Assembly: GCA_002480495.1 (NCBI GenBank)
Contig: DLCG01000004.1
Span: 225,328 to 289,327 of the forward strand
From: Rhodobiaceae bacterium UBA7804
Lineage (GTDB): Bacteria; Pseudomonadota; Alphaproteobacteria; Parvibaculales; Parvibaculaceae
DNA: 64,000 nt
Direction: 5' to 3'
This document shows, piece by piece, positions 17,850 through 26,781 of this stretch. The translations under genes were made by a program, and so were the position numbers. The first letter of the stretch is position 1, and each line of letters opens with the position of its first letter. The notes beneath the pieces are model-generated. The model saw only the letters and a program-made list of their open reading frames with translations. It was not told the origin of the DNA and did no database searches.

Positions 17850-17978
17850 CGGGCAGCATGGCAGCTTCGTGAACCACGAAGCTTTCGGCCCCGTAACAAG
17901 ACGGCAATGAGGGGATGAGCCGAGGGCGCTTTCCTGCTTATACTTGTTTGGGGACTGAGGATGGAGGAGTGGAACCGC

Positions 17979-19229
17979 ATGCAGCAGCCGCAGGCAGTGG
18001 TGACCCAACCGGAAGCCTTCGCCGTGACGCCGGAGAACGTGTCTTCCATCGGCGGCATTCCAAGTCTGGCGCGAATCGTCTTCCGCGCCCTCGCCAGGGT
18101 CCGTCACGGTTCCATGACGGTGACCCTGCCGGACGGCCGCCGCCTGATCTTTCGCGGAACGGAACCGGGCGAACATGCCGAACTCGTGATCCGCGATTTC
18201 GGCCTCACAAGACGTTTCTTTTCGGGCGGCGATCTCGGTGCCGCGGAGGCCTTTCTGGACGGCATGTGGGACAGCCCCAATGTTACAGCCTTCCTGCAAT
18301 TCTTCCTGCGCAACAAGGAAGCCCTTCAGGACCGGCTGAACGGCATGCCACTCGTGCGGCTCATCTCCCGCATCGGACACATGATGCGCCGTAACTCGAG
18401 GAGCGGTTCGAGGCGCAACATCGAATATCACTACGATCTCGGAAACAGCTTCTATACGCGCTGGCTCGATCCGACGATGACCTATTCATCGGCATTGTTT
18501 GCGCATCCGGGTCAGGAACTCTCCGAGGCGCAGATCAACAAGTACCGCTCGCTTGCGGAACAGATCGACCTGAGGCCGGAACATCACCTGCTCGAAATCG
18601 GAAGCGGCTGGGGCGGCTTCGCCGAATATGCCGCCAGCGAAATCGGCTGCCGCGTGACAGGTATCACCATCTCGAAGGAGCAGCTCGCCTTCGCACGCGA
18701 ACGCATGGAGAAGAAGCAGCTCTCGCACAAGGTCGATATCCGCTACCAGGACTATCGCGACGTGGACGAGAAGTTCGATAGGGTAGCGTCCATCGAAATG
18801 TTCGAGGCGGTGGGCGAAGAATACTGGCCAACCTATTTCCGGAAAGTCCGTGACTGCCTCAAACCCGGCGGCAAGGCGGGATTGCAGATCATCACCATCG
18901 CCGACCGTTCCTTCGACACCTATCGCCGCCGCGCCGACTTCATTCAACGCTACATTTTTCCCGGCGGCATGCTCCCCTCACCAACCGCACTTCGCCAGCA
19001 GGTAGCGCAGGCAGGCCTCGCCTGGGCGGGCAATCTCGAATTCGGCCTCGACTATGCCGAGACGCTGAAGCAATGGCGCGAGCGCTTTCGCACCGCCTGG
19101 CCGGACATCCGCACGCAGGGCTTCGACGAGCGGTTCCGCCGCATGTGGGAATACTACCTCTCCTATTGCGAGGCGGGTTTCCGCGCCGGCAACATCGACG
19201 TCACGCAGGTGACGCTCGCCCGGCCATAG
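17979..19229 (+). CDS. cfa: Cyclopropane-fatty-acyl-phospholipid synthase family
   Basis: SAM-dependent methyltransferase of the Cfa/mycolic acid synthase family, which converts cis-unsaturated phospholipid acyl chains to cyclopropane rings. It is 416 residues from the ATG at 17979, preceded by GGAGGAG with a 9-nt spacer; an ATG at 17961 is also in frame. The SAM motif is LLEIGSGWGGFAEYAA (about residues 198-213). The Cfa signature EYHYDLGNSFYTRWLDPTMTYS lies before it, and IEMFEAVGEEYW and FIQRYIFPGG lie after. The N-terminal lipid-binding domain is present. It follows the ArsR-type gene on the same strand. Confidence 0.93.
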   Translation: MQQPQAVVTQPEAFAVTPENVSSIGGIPSLARIVFRALARVRHGSMTVTLPDGRRLIFRGTEPGEHAELVIRDFGLTRRFFSGGDLGAAEAFLDGMWDSPNVTAFLQFFLRNKEALQDRLNGMPLVRLISRIGHMMRRNSRSGSRRNIEYHYDLGNSFYTRWLDPTMTYSSALFAHPGQELSEAQINKYRSLAEQIDLRPEHHLLEIGSGWGGFAEYAASEIGCRVTGITISKEQLAFARERMEKKQLSHKVDIRYQDYRDVDEKFDRVASIEMFEAVGEEYWPTYFRKVRDCLKPGGKAGLQIITIADRSFDTYRRRADFIQRYIFPGGMLPSPTALRQQVAQAGLAWAGNLEFGLDYAETLKQWRERFRTAWPDIRTQGFDERFRRMWEYYLSYCEAGFRAGNIDVTQVTLARP

Positions 19230-19283
19230 CCGCCACGGCGCACCGCTGCTAAGCTTCGCTTCCCACCCGCAGCGGAGCTCTTC

Positions 19284-19898
19284 ATGGAATCCCGTCTCGT
19301 CCCGACGCCGCGCAGCCTTGCCGACGTCGAACTTCAATCGCGCGACACGATCGGCCAGGGCTGGGGGAAGATCGAACGCTTCGTCTTCCGCCATCGCCGC
19401 CATGACGGCGAATGGTCCGAAGAGGTCACGCGTGACGTCTACACGATTGGCGAGGCGGTGAATGTGCTGCCCTACGATCCGACGCTCGATGCCGTGCTGC
19501 TGATCGAGCAGTTCCGCGCCTGCGGGCTCGCCTGGGGGGAAGCGACCTGGCTGTTCGAAGTCGTGGCGGGAATGCGCGGTGAGGAGGAGACGCCGGAAGA
19601 AGTCGCGCGCCGCGAGGCCATCGAAGAGGCCGAATGCCGGCTGACCGCCCTTCACCCCGTCTCGACCGTGTGGTCGTCGCCCGGCGGCTATGGCGAGCGG
19701 ACCTATCTCTTCGTCGGCATTGCATCGCTCGAGGGCGTGGGCGGCATTCACGGGCTGGCCCACGAGCATGAGGACATTCGCGCCGTCGTGGTGCCGCTTG
19801 CCGAAGCCCATGCCGCAACTCAGGATGGGCGCATCCGCGATGCCAAAACAACCCTTCTCATTCAATGGCTTATGCTGAACAAGTCACAACTCGCATGA
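19284..19898 (+). CDS. Nudix hydrolase, ADP-ribose pyrophosphatase type
   Basis: 204 residues, resembling NudF/TrgB ADP-ribose pyrophosphatases, which split ADP-ribose into AMP and ribose 5-phosphate. The Nudix box is at about residues 96-118 (GMRGEEETPEEVARREAIEE), with the catalytic REx2EE core intact; the usual Gly near the box end is Glu. FEVVAGM before the box and SPGGYGERTYLFVG after it fit the ADPRase subgroup. A GGAGC ribosome site precedes the ATG. It is followed by cysteine synthase on the same strand. Confidence 0.88.
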   Translation: MESRLVPTPRSLADVELQSRDTIGQGWGKIERFVFRHRRHDGEWSEEVTRDVYTIGEAVNVLPYDPTLDAVLLIEQFRACGLAWGEATWLFEVVAGMRGEEETPEEVARREAIEEAECRLTALHPVSTVWSSPGGYGERTYLFVGIASLEGVGGIHGLAHEHEDIRAVVVPLAEAHAATQDGRIRDAKTTLLIQWLMLNKSQLA

Positions 19899-19993
19899 AT
19901 GCCAACTATTCGTTCTAACGCCTTGAACCGGAGACACCCCCTCCGTATGTTCCAGTGCAACCTGCCTCAAAAACAGATAACGAAACCGATCCC

Positions 19994-20992
19994 ATGGACA
20001 TCAAGAACGGCCTCGTCGACGCAATCGGCAATACCCCCATGCTGCGCCTGCGGCGGGCATCGGAAGAAACCGGCTGCGAGATTCTCGGCAAGGCCGAATT
20101 CCTGAACCCCGGCCAATCGGTGAAGGACCGGGCCGCGCTCTACATCATCAAGGATGCGATGAAGCGCGGCACGCTGAAGCCGGGCGGCGTCATCGTGGAA
20201 GGCACGGCGGGCAATACCGGCATCGGGCTCGCCCTGGTCGGCAATGCGCTGGGCTTCCGCTCGGTGATCGTGATTCCCGAGACGCAAAGCCAGGAAAAGA
20301 AGGACATGCTGCGGCTATGCGGCGCGGAACTGATCGAAGTTCCGGCCGTGCCCTACAAGGACCCGAACAACTACGTGAAATATTCCGGCCGCCTCGCGGA
20401 GGAGCTCGCGGCCAAGGAGCCGAACGGCGCGATCTGGGCAAACCAGTTCGACAATGTCGCCAACCGGCAGGCGCATATCGAGACGACGGGCCCCGAAATC
20501 TGGGCACAGACGGACGGCAAGGTGGACGGCTTCATCTGCGCCGTCGGCACGGGCGGAACGCTTGCCGGCACGGGCATGGCGCTCAAGGAGCGCAACAAGA
20601 ACGTGCAGATCGGCCTGGCGGACCCTATGGGCGCCGCGCTCTATCACTATTACAAGGATGGCGAATTGAAGGCCGAGGGCACCTCCATCACCGAGGGCAT
20701 CGGACAAGGCCGCATAACGGCCAATCTCGTGGACGCGCCGATCGACCATCCTTTCCAGATACCGGATGAGGAGGCGCTGCCGATCGTCTTCGACCTTTTG
20801 AAGGAAGAGGGCCTCTGCCTCGGCGGCTCCAGCGGCATCAATATCGCCGGCGCGATCCGCCTCGCAAAGGAAATGGGGCCCGGTCACACGATCGTCACCG
20901 TGCTTTGCGATTACGGTACGCGCTATCAGAGCAAGCTCTTCAATCCGGCGTTCCTGAAGGAAAAGAACCTGCCCGCGCCGGACTGGCTCTAG
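19994..20992 (+). CDS. cysK: Cysteine synthase A (O-acetylserine sulfhydrylase)
   Basis: PLP enzyme making L-cysteine from O-acetylserine and sulfide, 332 residues from MDIKNGLVDAIGNTPM (ATG at 19994). The PLP lysine is in NPGQSVKDRAALY (about residues 37-49). The phosphate-binding loop is TAGNTGIGLAL, and the glycine-rich loop is AVGTGGTLAGTG. Catalytic features fit the alphaproteobacterial CysK branch; a cystathionine beta-synthase-type enzyme would be longer. It is followed by a sulfurtransferase gene, making a small sulfur-metabolism group. Confidence 0.93.
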   Translation: MDIKNGLVDAIGNTPMLRLRRASEETGCEILGKAEFLNPGQSVKDRAALYIIKDAMKRGTLKPGGVIVEGTAGNTGIGLALVGNALGFRSVIVIPETQSQEKKDMLRLCGAELIEVPAVPYKDPNNYVKYSGRLAEELAAKEPNGAIWANQFDNVANRQAHIETTGPEIWAQTDGKVDGFICAVGTGGTLAGTGMALKERNKNVQIGLADPMGAALYHYYKDGELKAEGTSITEGIGQGRITANLVDAPIDHPFQIPDEEALPIVFDLLKEEGLCLGGSSGINIAGAIRLAKEMGPGHTIVTVLCDYGTRYQSKLFNPAFLKEKNLPAPDWL

Positions 20993-21002
20993 GAAGACGA
21001 AG

Positions 21003-21848
21003 ATGGACGAGGCCGCCTCCCCGCTGGTCACTACGGAATGGCTCGAAAAGCATCTCGACGCGCCGGATGTACGTGTGGTCGATGCCTCGTGGTACTTGCC
21101 GCAGATGCAGCGCAATGCGCGCGCGGAATATGAGCGCGAGCATATTCCAGGTGCCGTCTTTTTCGACATCGACGAAATCTGCGACCTCGATAGTCCCTAC
21201 CCGCACATGCTGCCGAGCCCGGAGAAATTCTCCTCGCGCGTTCGCAACATGGGGCTTGGCGATGGCAACCGCGTGATCGTCTATGATGGTGCGGGGCTTT
21301 TCAGTGCCGCCCGCGTCTGGTGGATGTTCCGCGTCATGGGTCATGAAGACGTTGCGGTTCTCGACGGCGGATTGAAGAAGTGGAAAGCGGAGGGGCGCCC
21401 CTTGGACGACATGCGCCCGCGCGCCTCCGCGCGGCATTTCACGGCTAGGCGCAACACCGGCCTCATCCGTGACCGGGAAGCGATGCTCCACAATATCGAT
21501 ACCTGCGCCGAGCAGGTTCTCGACGCACGCAGCCCCGGACGCTTCAACGGCACCGAACCGGAACCGCGGCAGGGCCTGCGCGGTGGGCATATTCCCGGCA
21601 GCCTCAACATTCCGGCAAGCAAGCTGATCGCCGAAGACGGCACGATGAAGAAGCCCGGCGAACTGCGCGCGATATTCGAGGAGGCGGGCGTCGATATTTC
21701 TCGCCCGGCCGTAACGACATGCGGCTCTGGCGTGACGGCCTCCATCCTCGCGCTAGGCCTAGCCGTACTCGGCAAGCCGCAGGTTCCTGTCTATGATGGA
21801 TCATGGGCGGAATGGGCCGCGACACCCGAGATGCCCGTCGAAGTCTGA
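21003..21848 (+). CDS. sseA: 3-mercaptopyruvate sulfurtransferase (two-rhodanese protein)
   Basis: 281 residues with two rhodanese domains. The N-terminal inactive domain spans about residues 1-145 (VRVVDASWYLPQMQRNARAE). The C-terminal catalytic domain carries the active-site loop TCGSGVTA (Cys at about residue 240). CGSGVT is the mercaptopyruvate-type loop, as opposed to CRKGVT of thiosulfate sulfurtransferases. It transfers sulfur from 3-mercaptopyruvate to a thiol or cyanide acceptor. It starts 10 bp after cysK, so co-transcription is likely. Confidence 0.92.
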   Translation: MDEAASPLVTTEWLEKHLDAPDVRVVDASWYLPQMQRNARAEYEREHIPGAVFFDIDEICDLDSPYPHMLPSPEKFSSRVRNMGLGDGNRVIVYDGAGLFSAARVWWMFRVMGHEDVAVLDGGLKKWKAEGRPLDDMRPRASARHFTARRNTGLIRDREAMLHNIDTCAEQVLDARSPGRFNGTEPEPRQGLRGGHIPGSLNIPASKLIAEDGTMKKPGELRAIFEEAGVDISRPAVTTCGSGVTASILALGLAVLGKPQVPVYDGSWAEWAATPEMPVEV

Positions 21849-21867
21849 CCAGGTAGCAGGCGGGAAG

Positions 21868-22386
21868 ATGGGGAAAAAGCACAAGACGGTCGTGACCCAT
21901 CTCGAAATGATGGCGCCGCCGCGCCTGCCGCCCTGCCCGCGGCCTCCCGGAAAATATGCGCTGATGCGCGCGGAAAACCCGCCTGTCCATTTCTACCGCT
22001 ATCTCTACGACGCGGTAGGCCGCGACTATGTCTGGGTGAACCGGAAGCGGCTGTCCGATGCCGCGCTTGCGCAAATCGTCCAGCACCCGGATGTCGAAAT
22101 CTATGTGCTCTATTCGAATGGCGTTCCCGCCGGATATTTCGAGCTCGACTTCCGCGCCCTGCCGCGCGCCGAACTCTCCTTTCTCGGTCTGATGCCGGAG
22201 CATGTGGGCTCGGGTCTGGGCAGCTTCATGCTGCGCGAGGCAATCGCCATGGCATGGTCGCGCGAGACGACGCGGCTCATCGTGCAGACCTGCACGCTCG
22301 ACCATCCGCGCGCACTGCCGATGTATCAGCGCATGGGCTTCACACCCTATGCGCAGGAAGAGGCCGAGCTGGAAGAGATGGACTGA
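21868..22386 (+). CDS. GNAT-family N-acetyltransferase
   Basis: 172 residues from the ATG at 21868, which has a GGGAAG ribosome site. The acetyl-CoA binding region LSFLGLMPEHVGSGLGSFMLREAI (about residues 108-131) has a variant of the Q/RxxGxG/A loop as HVGSGLG. The C-terminal TCTLDHPRALPMYQRMGFTPY is typical of the fold. It follows sseA with a 19-bp gap and converges with aapP, leaving 10 bp. The substrate is unknown. Confidence 0.85.
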   Translation: MGKKHKTVVTHLEMMAPPRLPPCPRPPGKYALMRAENPPVHFYRYLYDAVGRDYVWVNRKRLSDAALAQIVQHPDVEIYVLYSNGVPAGYFELDFRALPRAELSFLGLMPEHVGSGLGSFMLREAIAMAWSRETTRLIVQTCTLDHPRALPMYQRMGFTPYAQEEAELEEMD

Positions 22387-22396
22387 ACACCCGCGC

Positions 22397-23173
22397 TCAA
22401 TGAGCGAGGATCTGCGCGAGGAATTCTTTCGTGCGCGCGTTCTTCGGCGAATTGAAGAATTCCTCGGGCGGCGCTTCCTCGATGATCTCGCCTGCATCCA
22501 TGAAGACGACGCGGTTTGCGACTTCGCGCGCGAAACCCATCTCATGCGTTACGCAGAGCATGGTCATGCCTTCCTGCGCAAGCTCCACCATGACGTCGAG
22601 CACTTCCTTGATCATTTCCGGATCGAGCGCGGAAGTCGGCTCGTCGAAAAGCATGATCTTCGGATTCATGCAGAGTGCGCGCGCGATGGCGACGCGCTGC
22701 TGCTGACCGCCCGAGAGCTGACCGGGATACTTCATCGCCTGTTCGGGAATGCGAACGCGCTCCAGGAAGTTCATCGCGAGATCGCGCGCCTCGTTCTCCG
22801 GCATCTTGCGCACCCAGATCGGCGCAAGCGTACAGTTTTCCAGCACCGTCATATGCGGAAAGAGATTGAACTGCTGGAAGACCATGCCGACCTCCCGGCG
22901 CACCTCGTCGATGCGCTTCAGGTCTTCGGTAAGCTCTATCCCGTCGATGACGATACGGCCCTCGTCATGCGGTTCCAGGCGGTTGATGCAGCGGATGAGT
23001 GTCGATTTTCCCGACCCGGACGGCCCGGCGATAACGATGCGCTCGCCCTCATTCACCTTGAGACCGATGTCCTTGAGCACATGAAAATCGTCGAACCACT
23101 TGTTCACGCCCGTCATCTCGATCATCACCTTGTCGGAGACGGTCATTTTCTTCGGTGTGTTTGCCCCGGACAT
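22397..23173 (-). CDS. aapP: General L-amino acid ABC transporter ATP-binding protein AapP
   Basis: ATPase subunit of the Aap polar amino acid importer, 258 residues from MSGANTPKKMTVSDKVMIEM (ATG at 23173). Walker A is GPSGSGKSTLIRC, the Q-loop is VFQQFNLFPHMTVLEN, the ABC signature is LSGGQQQRVAIARAL, Walker B is IMLFDEPTSALDPEM, and the H-loop is VTHEMGFARE. It is the last gene of the aapJQMP operon, 10 bp after aapM. Confidence 0.96.
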   Translation of the reverse strand: MSGANTPKKMTVSDKVMIEMTGVNKWFDDFHVLKDIGLKVNEGERIVIAGPSGSGKSTLIRCINRLEPHDEGRIVIDGIELTEDLKRIDEVRREVGMVFQQFNLFPHMTVLENCTLAPIWVRKMPENEARDLAMNFLERVRIPEQAMKYPGQLSGGQQQRVAIARALCMNPKIMLFDEPTSALDPEMIKEVLDVMVELAQEGMTMLCVTHEMGFAREVANRVVFMDAGEIIEEAPPEEFFNSPKNARTKEFLAQILAH

Positions 23174-23183
23174 GACTTTGCTC

Positions 23184-24296
23184 CTAGCGCTCGCGCGACG
23201 TGTTGAGGCGGCGTTCCATGAAGTTCGAATATTGCGACATCCCGAAGCAGAAGACCCAGTAGACCAGCGCCGCAAAGATATAGGCAGTGAGCGCGCCCTG
23301 CGGCACCGTCCATGAGGGATCGCTGAGCTGCGCACGGACCTGCCCCAGCAAGTCGAAGATACCGACGATCAGCACCAGCGTCGTATCCTTGAAAAGGCCG
23401 ATGAAGGTGTTGACGATGCCTGGAATGACATGGCGAAGCGCCTGCGGCAGAACGACAAGGCCCATCGCCTGCCAATAGGTGAGCCCCGTGGCCCGCGCCG
23501 CCTCGTACTGCCCGGCGGGGATCGCCTGCAAGCCGCCGCGCACGACCTCCGCCATATAGGCCGACGAGAAAAGCGCCACGCCCACAAGACAGCGCAGCAG
23601 ATTGTCCGGGCTCATGCCCTCCGGCAGGAAGAGCGGCAGCATGACGCTCGCCATGAAAAGTACGGTGATGAGCGGTACACCGCGCCAGAATTCGATGAAG
23701 ACGATACAGACCGTCCGGATAGCAGGCATGGACGAGCGGCGGCCCAGCGCCAGCACGATTCCGAGCGGCAGCGAGACGACGATACCCGTCAGAGCAACGA
23801 CAAGCGTTACGAGAAGTCCGCCCCACTCGCTCGTCGGCACGGGGCGCAGGCCCGGCCTGTCCCCCGCGAGCAGGACGAGCGCAATGAGCGGATAGATGAC
23901 GAGCAGAAAGATCAGGTTGAACCGTTTGGCGGGCGCCGAGGGAATGAGCGCGGGCACGATCGCCGCGAAGCCGAGCGCGAAGACGACATTCACGCGCCAG
24001 ATTTCATCCTCGGGATAGCGGCCATAGATGAACTGGCCGAGATTTGCCCAGACGAGGGGCCAGCAGGCCCCCTTGTCCGGTCCGAGGCACACCTCGCGCG
24101 TGGCGCCGGTCCAGACAGCGCTGAAGATCGTGAAATCGAGAAACGGCGGAACGGCAAGCCAGAGCAGCCAGAGGCAGAAAAGCGTGAGCGCGGTATTGCC
24201 CACGCTTGAAAAGAGATTGCGCCTTGCCCAATCGACCGGGGAGATACGCGACCGCATCGGCGGACGGGGACGGCCTGTCACGTCTTCCATCGCCAT
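23184..24296 (-). CDS. aapM: General L-amino acid ABC transporter permease AapM
   Basis: Inner-membrane permease, 370 residues with about eight membrane segments. The N-terminal extension contains GACWPLVWANLGQFIYGRYPEDEIWRVN, a hallmark of AapM. The C-terminal HisM-type permease domain has the EAA loop as EAARATGLTYWQAMGLVVLPQALRHVIPG. It works with AapQ as the heterodimeric channel. It starts 3 bp after aapQ ends. Confidence 0.95.
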   Translation of the reverse strand: MAMEDVTGRPRPPMRSRISPVDWARRNLFSSVGNTALTLFCLWLLWLAVPPFLDFTIFSAVWTGATREVCLGPDKGACWPLVWANLGQFIYGRYPEDEIWRVNVVFALGFAAIVPALIPSAPAKRFNLIFLLVIYPLIALVLLAGDRPGLRPVPTSEWGGLLVTLVVALTGIVVSLPLGIVLALGRRSSMPAIRTVCIVFIEFWRGVPLITVLFMASVMLPLFLPEGMSPDNLLRCLVGVALFSSAYMAEVVRGGLQAIPAGQYEAARATGLTYWQAMGLVVLPQALRHVIPGIVNTFIGLFKDTTLVLIVGIFDLLGQVRAQLSDPSWTVPQGALTAYIFAALVYWVFCFGMSQYSNFMERRLNTSRER

Positions 24297-24299
24297 CTC

Positions 24300-25499
24300 T
24301 CAACGCTCCTTGAGCGCGATACGCGCATTGTACCAGTTCATCGCCAGCGAGGTGAGAAGACTGAGCGTGAGATAGACGGCCATGGTGATCGCGATGACCT
24401 CGATCGCCTGCCCGGTCTGGTTGAGCACGGTACCCGCAAAAACGGCGACAAGATCGGGGTAGGCAATAGCGACCGCGAGTGAGGAATTCTTCGTTAGATT
24501 GAGGATCTGGCTCGTGAGCGGCGGAATGATGAGACGCAGCGCCTGCGGAATGATGACGAGGCGAAGCGTCGTTCCCTCCTTGAGCCCCAACGAGGCCGCG
24601 GCCTCGCGCTGGCCCTTGCCCACCGAAAGAATGCCCGCGCGGACAATTTCGCCAATGAAGGCGGCGGTGTAGAGGGTGAGACCGAGAACAAGCGCGACGA
24701 ATTCCGGCAGGAGGCGCATGCCGCCCGTGTAGTCGAAAGCACCCTTCTCCGCGAATTCCAGATGGAACGGAGCCCCGGCGACAAGCCATGTGAGAGCTGG
24801 CAGTATAACGACAAGCGCCGCGAAGACCCGCCAGGCCGGGAAAAGCTGCCCTGTATCGCGCTGCCTTTTCCTGGCCCAGAAAATGAGGGCGATGCCTCCT
24901 GCGATGGCCAGAACGAATGCCGCCAGGAAGGCAATGAGACCTGAATCGAAGACGGGCGCCGGAAGAATGAGTCCGCGATTGTTGAGCAAAATGCCCGGCA
25001 GCGGATTGAGGCTTTCGTCAGGCCCCGGCAGCGGGCGCAAGACTGCGAAATACCAGAAGAAGAGATGCAACAGCAGCGGGATGTTGCGCATTACCTCGAC
25101 ATAGGCGGCGGCGAGCTTCGCAATCAGCCAGTTGTTCGAAAGGCGCAAAACGCCGATGAGAAAACCAAGCAATGTGGCGAAGACGATACCGATGACGGCG
25201 ACGATCAGCGTATTGAGCAACCCGACGAAAAAGGCCCGGGCATAGCTCGACTGCTCGCTATAGGGGATCAGGGTCTGGATGATGCCGAAGCCCGCCGTAT
25301 TGTCGAGAAAGCCAAAGCCCGAGGAAATGTTGAGGCGTTCGAGATTCTCCTGCGCCGTCGCGGCGAAGAACCAGACCGTTACGATGACGGCGATCAGCAC
25401 CGCTGCCTGATAGACGAAGGAACGGACGCGCGGATTGTTCCAGCCAAGCGGCGCGGCACTGCGCGCGCGATGATCCTTGTGCCCCTGCCCCATGCTCAT
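24300..25499 (-). CDS. aapQ: General L-amino acid ABC transporter permease AapQ
   Basis: 399-residue permease. The segment SSGFGFLDNTAGFGIIQTLIPY near residues 58-79 is characteristic of AapQ. The permease domain carries the EAA loop REAAASLGLKEGTTLRLVIIPQALRLIIPP. There is an inserted loop between the two halves of the permease domain (about residues 150-260), as in other AapQ proteins. It starts 6 bp downstream of the aapJ stop. Confidence 0.95.
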   Translation of the reverse strand: MSMGQGHKDHRARSAAPLGWNNPRVRSFVYQAAVLIAVIVTVWFFAATAQENLERLNISSGFGFLDNTAGFGIIQTLIPYSEQSSYARAFFVGLLNTLIVAVIGIVFATLLGFLIGVLRLSNNWLIAKLAAAYVEVMRNIPLLLHLFFWYFAVLRPLPGPDESLNPLPGILLNNRGLILPAPVFDSGLIAFLAAFVLAIAGGIALIFWARKRQRDTGQLFPAWRVFAALVVILPALTWLVAGAPFHLEFAEKGAFDYTGGMRLLPEFVALVLGLTLYTAAFIGEIVRAGILSVGKGQREAAASLGLKEGTTLRLVIIPQALRLIIPPLTSQILNLTKNSSLAVAIAYPDLVAVFAGTVLNQTGQAIEVIAITMAVYLTLSLLTSLAMNWYNARIALKER

Positions 25500-25505
25500 G
25501 CGCGC

Positions 25506-26606
25506 CTACCGGACCGGCGGCGCATATTGAACACCGCCCTCCGTCCAAAGTGCATTGAGCCCGCGCTTGATGCCGAGCGGCGTTTCTGTGCCGACATTGC
25601 GCTCGAACATCTCGCCGTAGTTGCCAACGGCGCGGATCGCATGGACGGCCCAGTCGGGCGAGAGCCCGACAGCCTCGCCATAGGCGCCTTCCCGGCCCAG
25701 AAGACGCTTCACCCTCGGATTGTCGCTTTCGAGCATCTCGTCGAGATTGCCGGAAGTAACGCCGAGCTCCTCGGCATTGAGAAGAGCATTCAATGTCCAG
25801 CGTGCGATATCTTCCCATTGAGGGTCGCCTTGCCGGACGGCAGGCCCGAGCGGCTCTTTCGAGATGATGTCGTCGAGAACCTTGTTCGCGTCCGGATCCG
25901 TCAGTTTCAGCCGCTGCGCATAAAGACCCGAAGCGTCGGTCGTATAGGCATCGCAGCGCCCGCGGTCGTATGCCACGATGGCCTCGTCATTCTTCTCGAA
26001 GGAAAGAACCTTGTAGGAAAGGCCACGGCTGCGGAAGTAATCGGCGAGATTGAGTTCCGTCGTCGTTCCCATCTCAGTGCAGATCGTACCGCCGGCAAGG
26101 TCTTTCGCCGTCTCGATCCCTGCATTCTTTCGCACCATGAAGGACTGGCCGTCGTAGTAGGTTACGCCCACAAAATCGAAGCCAAGCTGCGTATCGCGCG
26201 ACATGGTCCATGTCGTGTTGCGCGAGAGAATGTCGATCTCCCCGGATTGAAGTGCGGTGAATCGATCCTTCGCGGAAAGCGGCCTGAACCGGACCTTGGA
26301 CGGATCGTGGAAAATCGCCGCGGCCAGTGCCCGGCAGAAATCCGCATCTATGCCCGACCAATTGCCTCGCTCGTCGGGGCTCGAGAAGCCCGGGAGTCCC
26401 TGGCTGACTCCACACTGCAGGAAACCCCTGTCGCGGACACGCCGGAGCGTCTCGCCCGCCGAGGCGCGCGCCTCTCCGTCGCCGGATGCCACGACACCCC
26501 TTGTGTCGCCGCCGATCAGCGACAGGGGATCGTAAGGCAGGAAGAAATAAAGCCCGCCAACACCGATCAGAATTCCCACGATGAGGGCGACCAGGGGATT
26601 CTTCAT
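25506..26606 (-). CDS. aapJ: General L-amino acid ABC transporter substrate-binding protein AapJ
   Basis: Periplasmic binding protein of the family 3 (SBP_bac_3) type. It is 366 residues from the ATG at 26606 (MKNPLVALIVGIL), with a signal peptide or signal anchor of about 25 residues. TLRRVRDRGFLQCGVSQGLPGFSSP and GNWSGIDADFCRALAAAIF are family hallmarks, followed by LSRNTTWTMSRDTQLGFDF. It binds a broad range of polar L-amino acids in characterised relatives. It is the first gene of the aap operon and is divergent from the cystathionine lyase gene. An alternative start lies 8 codons upstream. Confidence 0.94.
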   Translation of the reverse strand: MKNPLVALIVGILIGVGGLYFFLPYDPLSLIGGDTRGVVASGDGEARASAGETLRRVRDRGFLQCGVSQGLPGFSSPDERGNWSGIDADFCRALAAAIFHDPSKVRFRPLSAKDRFTALQSGEIDILSRNTTWTMSRDTQLGFDFVGVTYYDGQSFMVRKNAGIETAKDLAGGTICTEMGTTTELNLADYFRSRGLSYKVLSFEKNDEAIVAYDRGRCDAYTTDASGLYAQRLKLTDPDANKVLDDIISKEPLGPAVRQGDPQWEDIARWTLNALLNAEELGVTSGNLDEMLESDNPRVKRLLGREGAYGEAVGLSPDWAVHAIRAVGNYGEMFERNVGTETPLGIKRGLNALWTEGGVQYAPPVR

Positions 26607-26781
26607 CGTTATGTCTTCTGGGCGGTACATTTGTCCTTGCCGGGCAGGGTCATGATTCTGTCAGACTACCCGCCAGACCCGGCAGCGCAAACCCCCGAGG
26701 CGCGGTTCACGGATTTTTGCTTCGCCTCCGGTTTTACCCTTAAATGCCTTGGCAAAACTCCGACAACGAGCCGCGGAACGA

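Noticed and set aside
26607..26781. SAM-II riboswitch before the cystathionine lyase gene
   Set aside because: I looked for the conserved pseudoknot segments of the motif and did not find them; the region looks like a plain divergent promoter.
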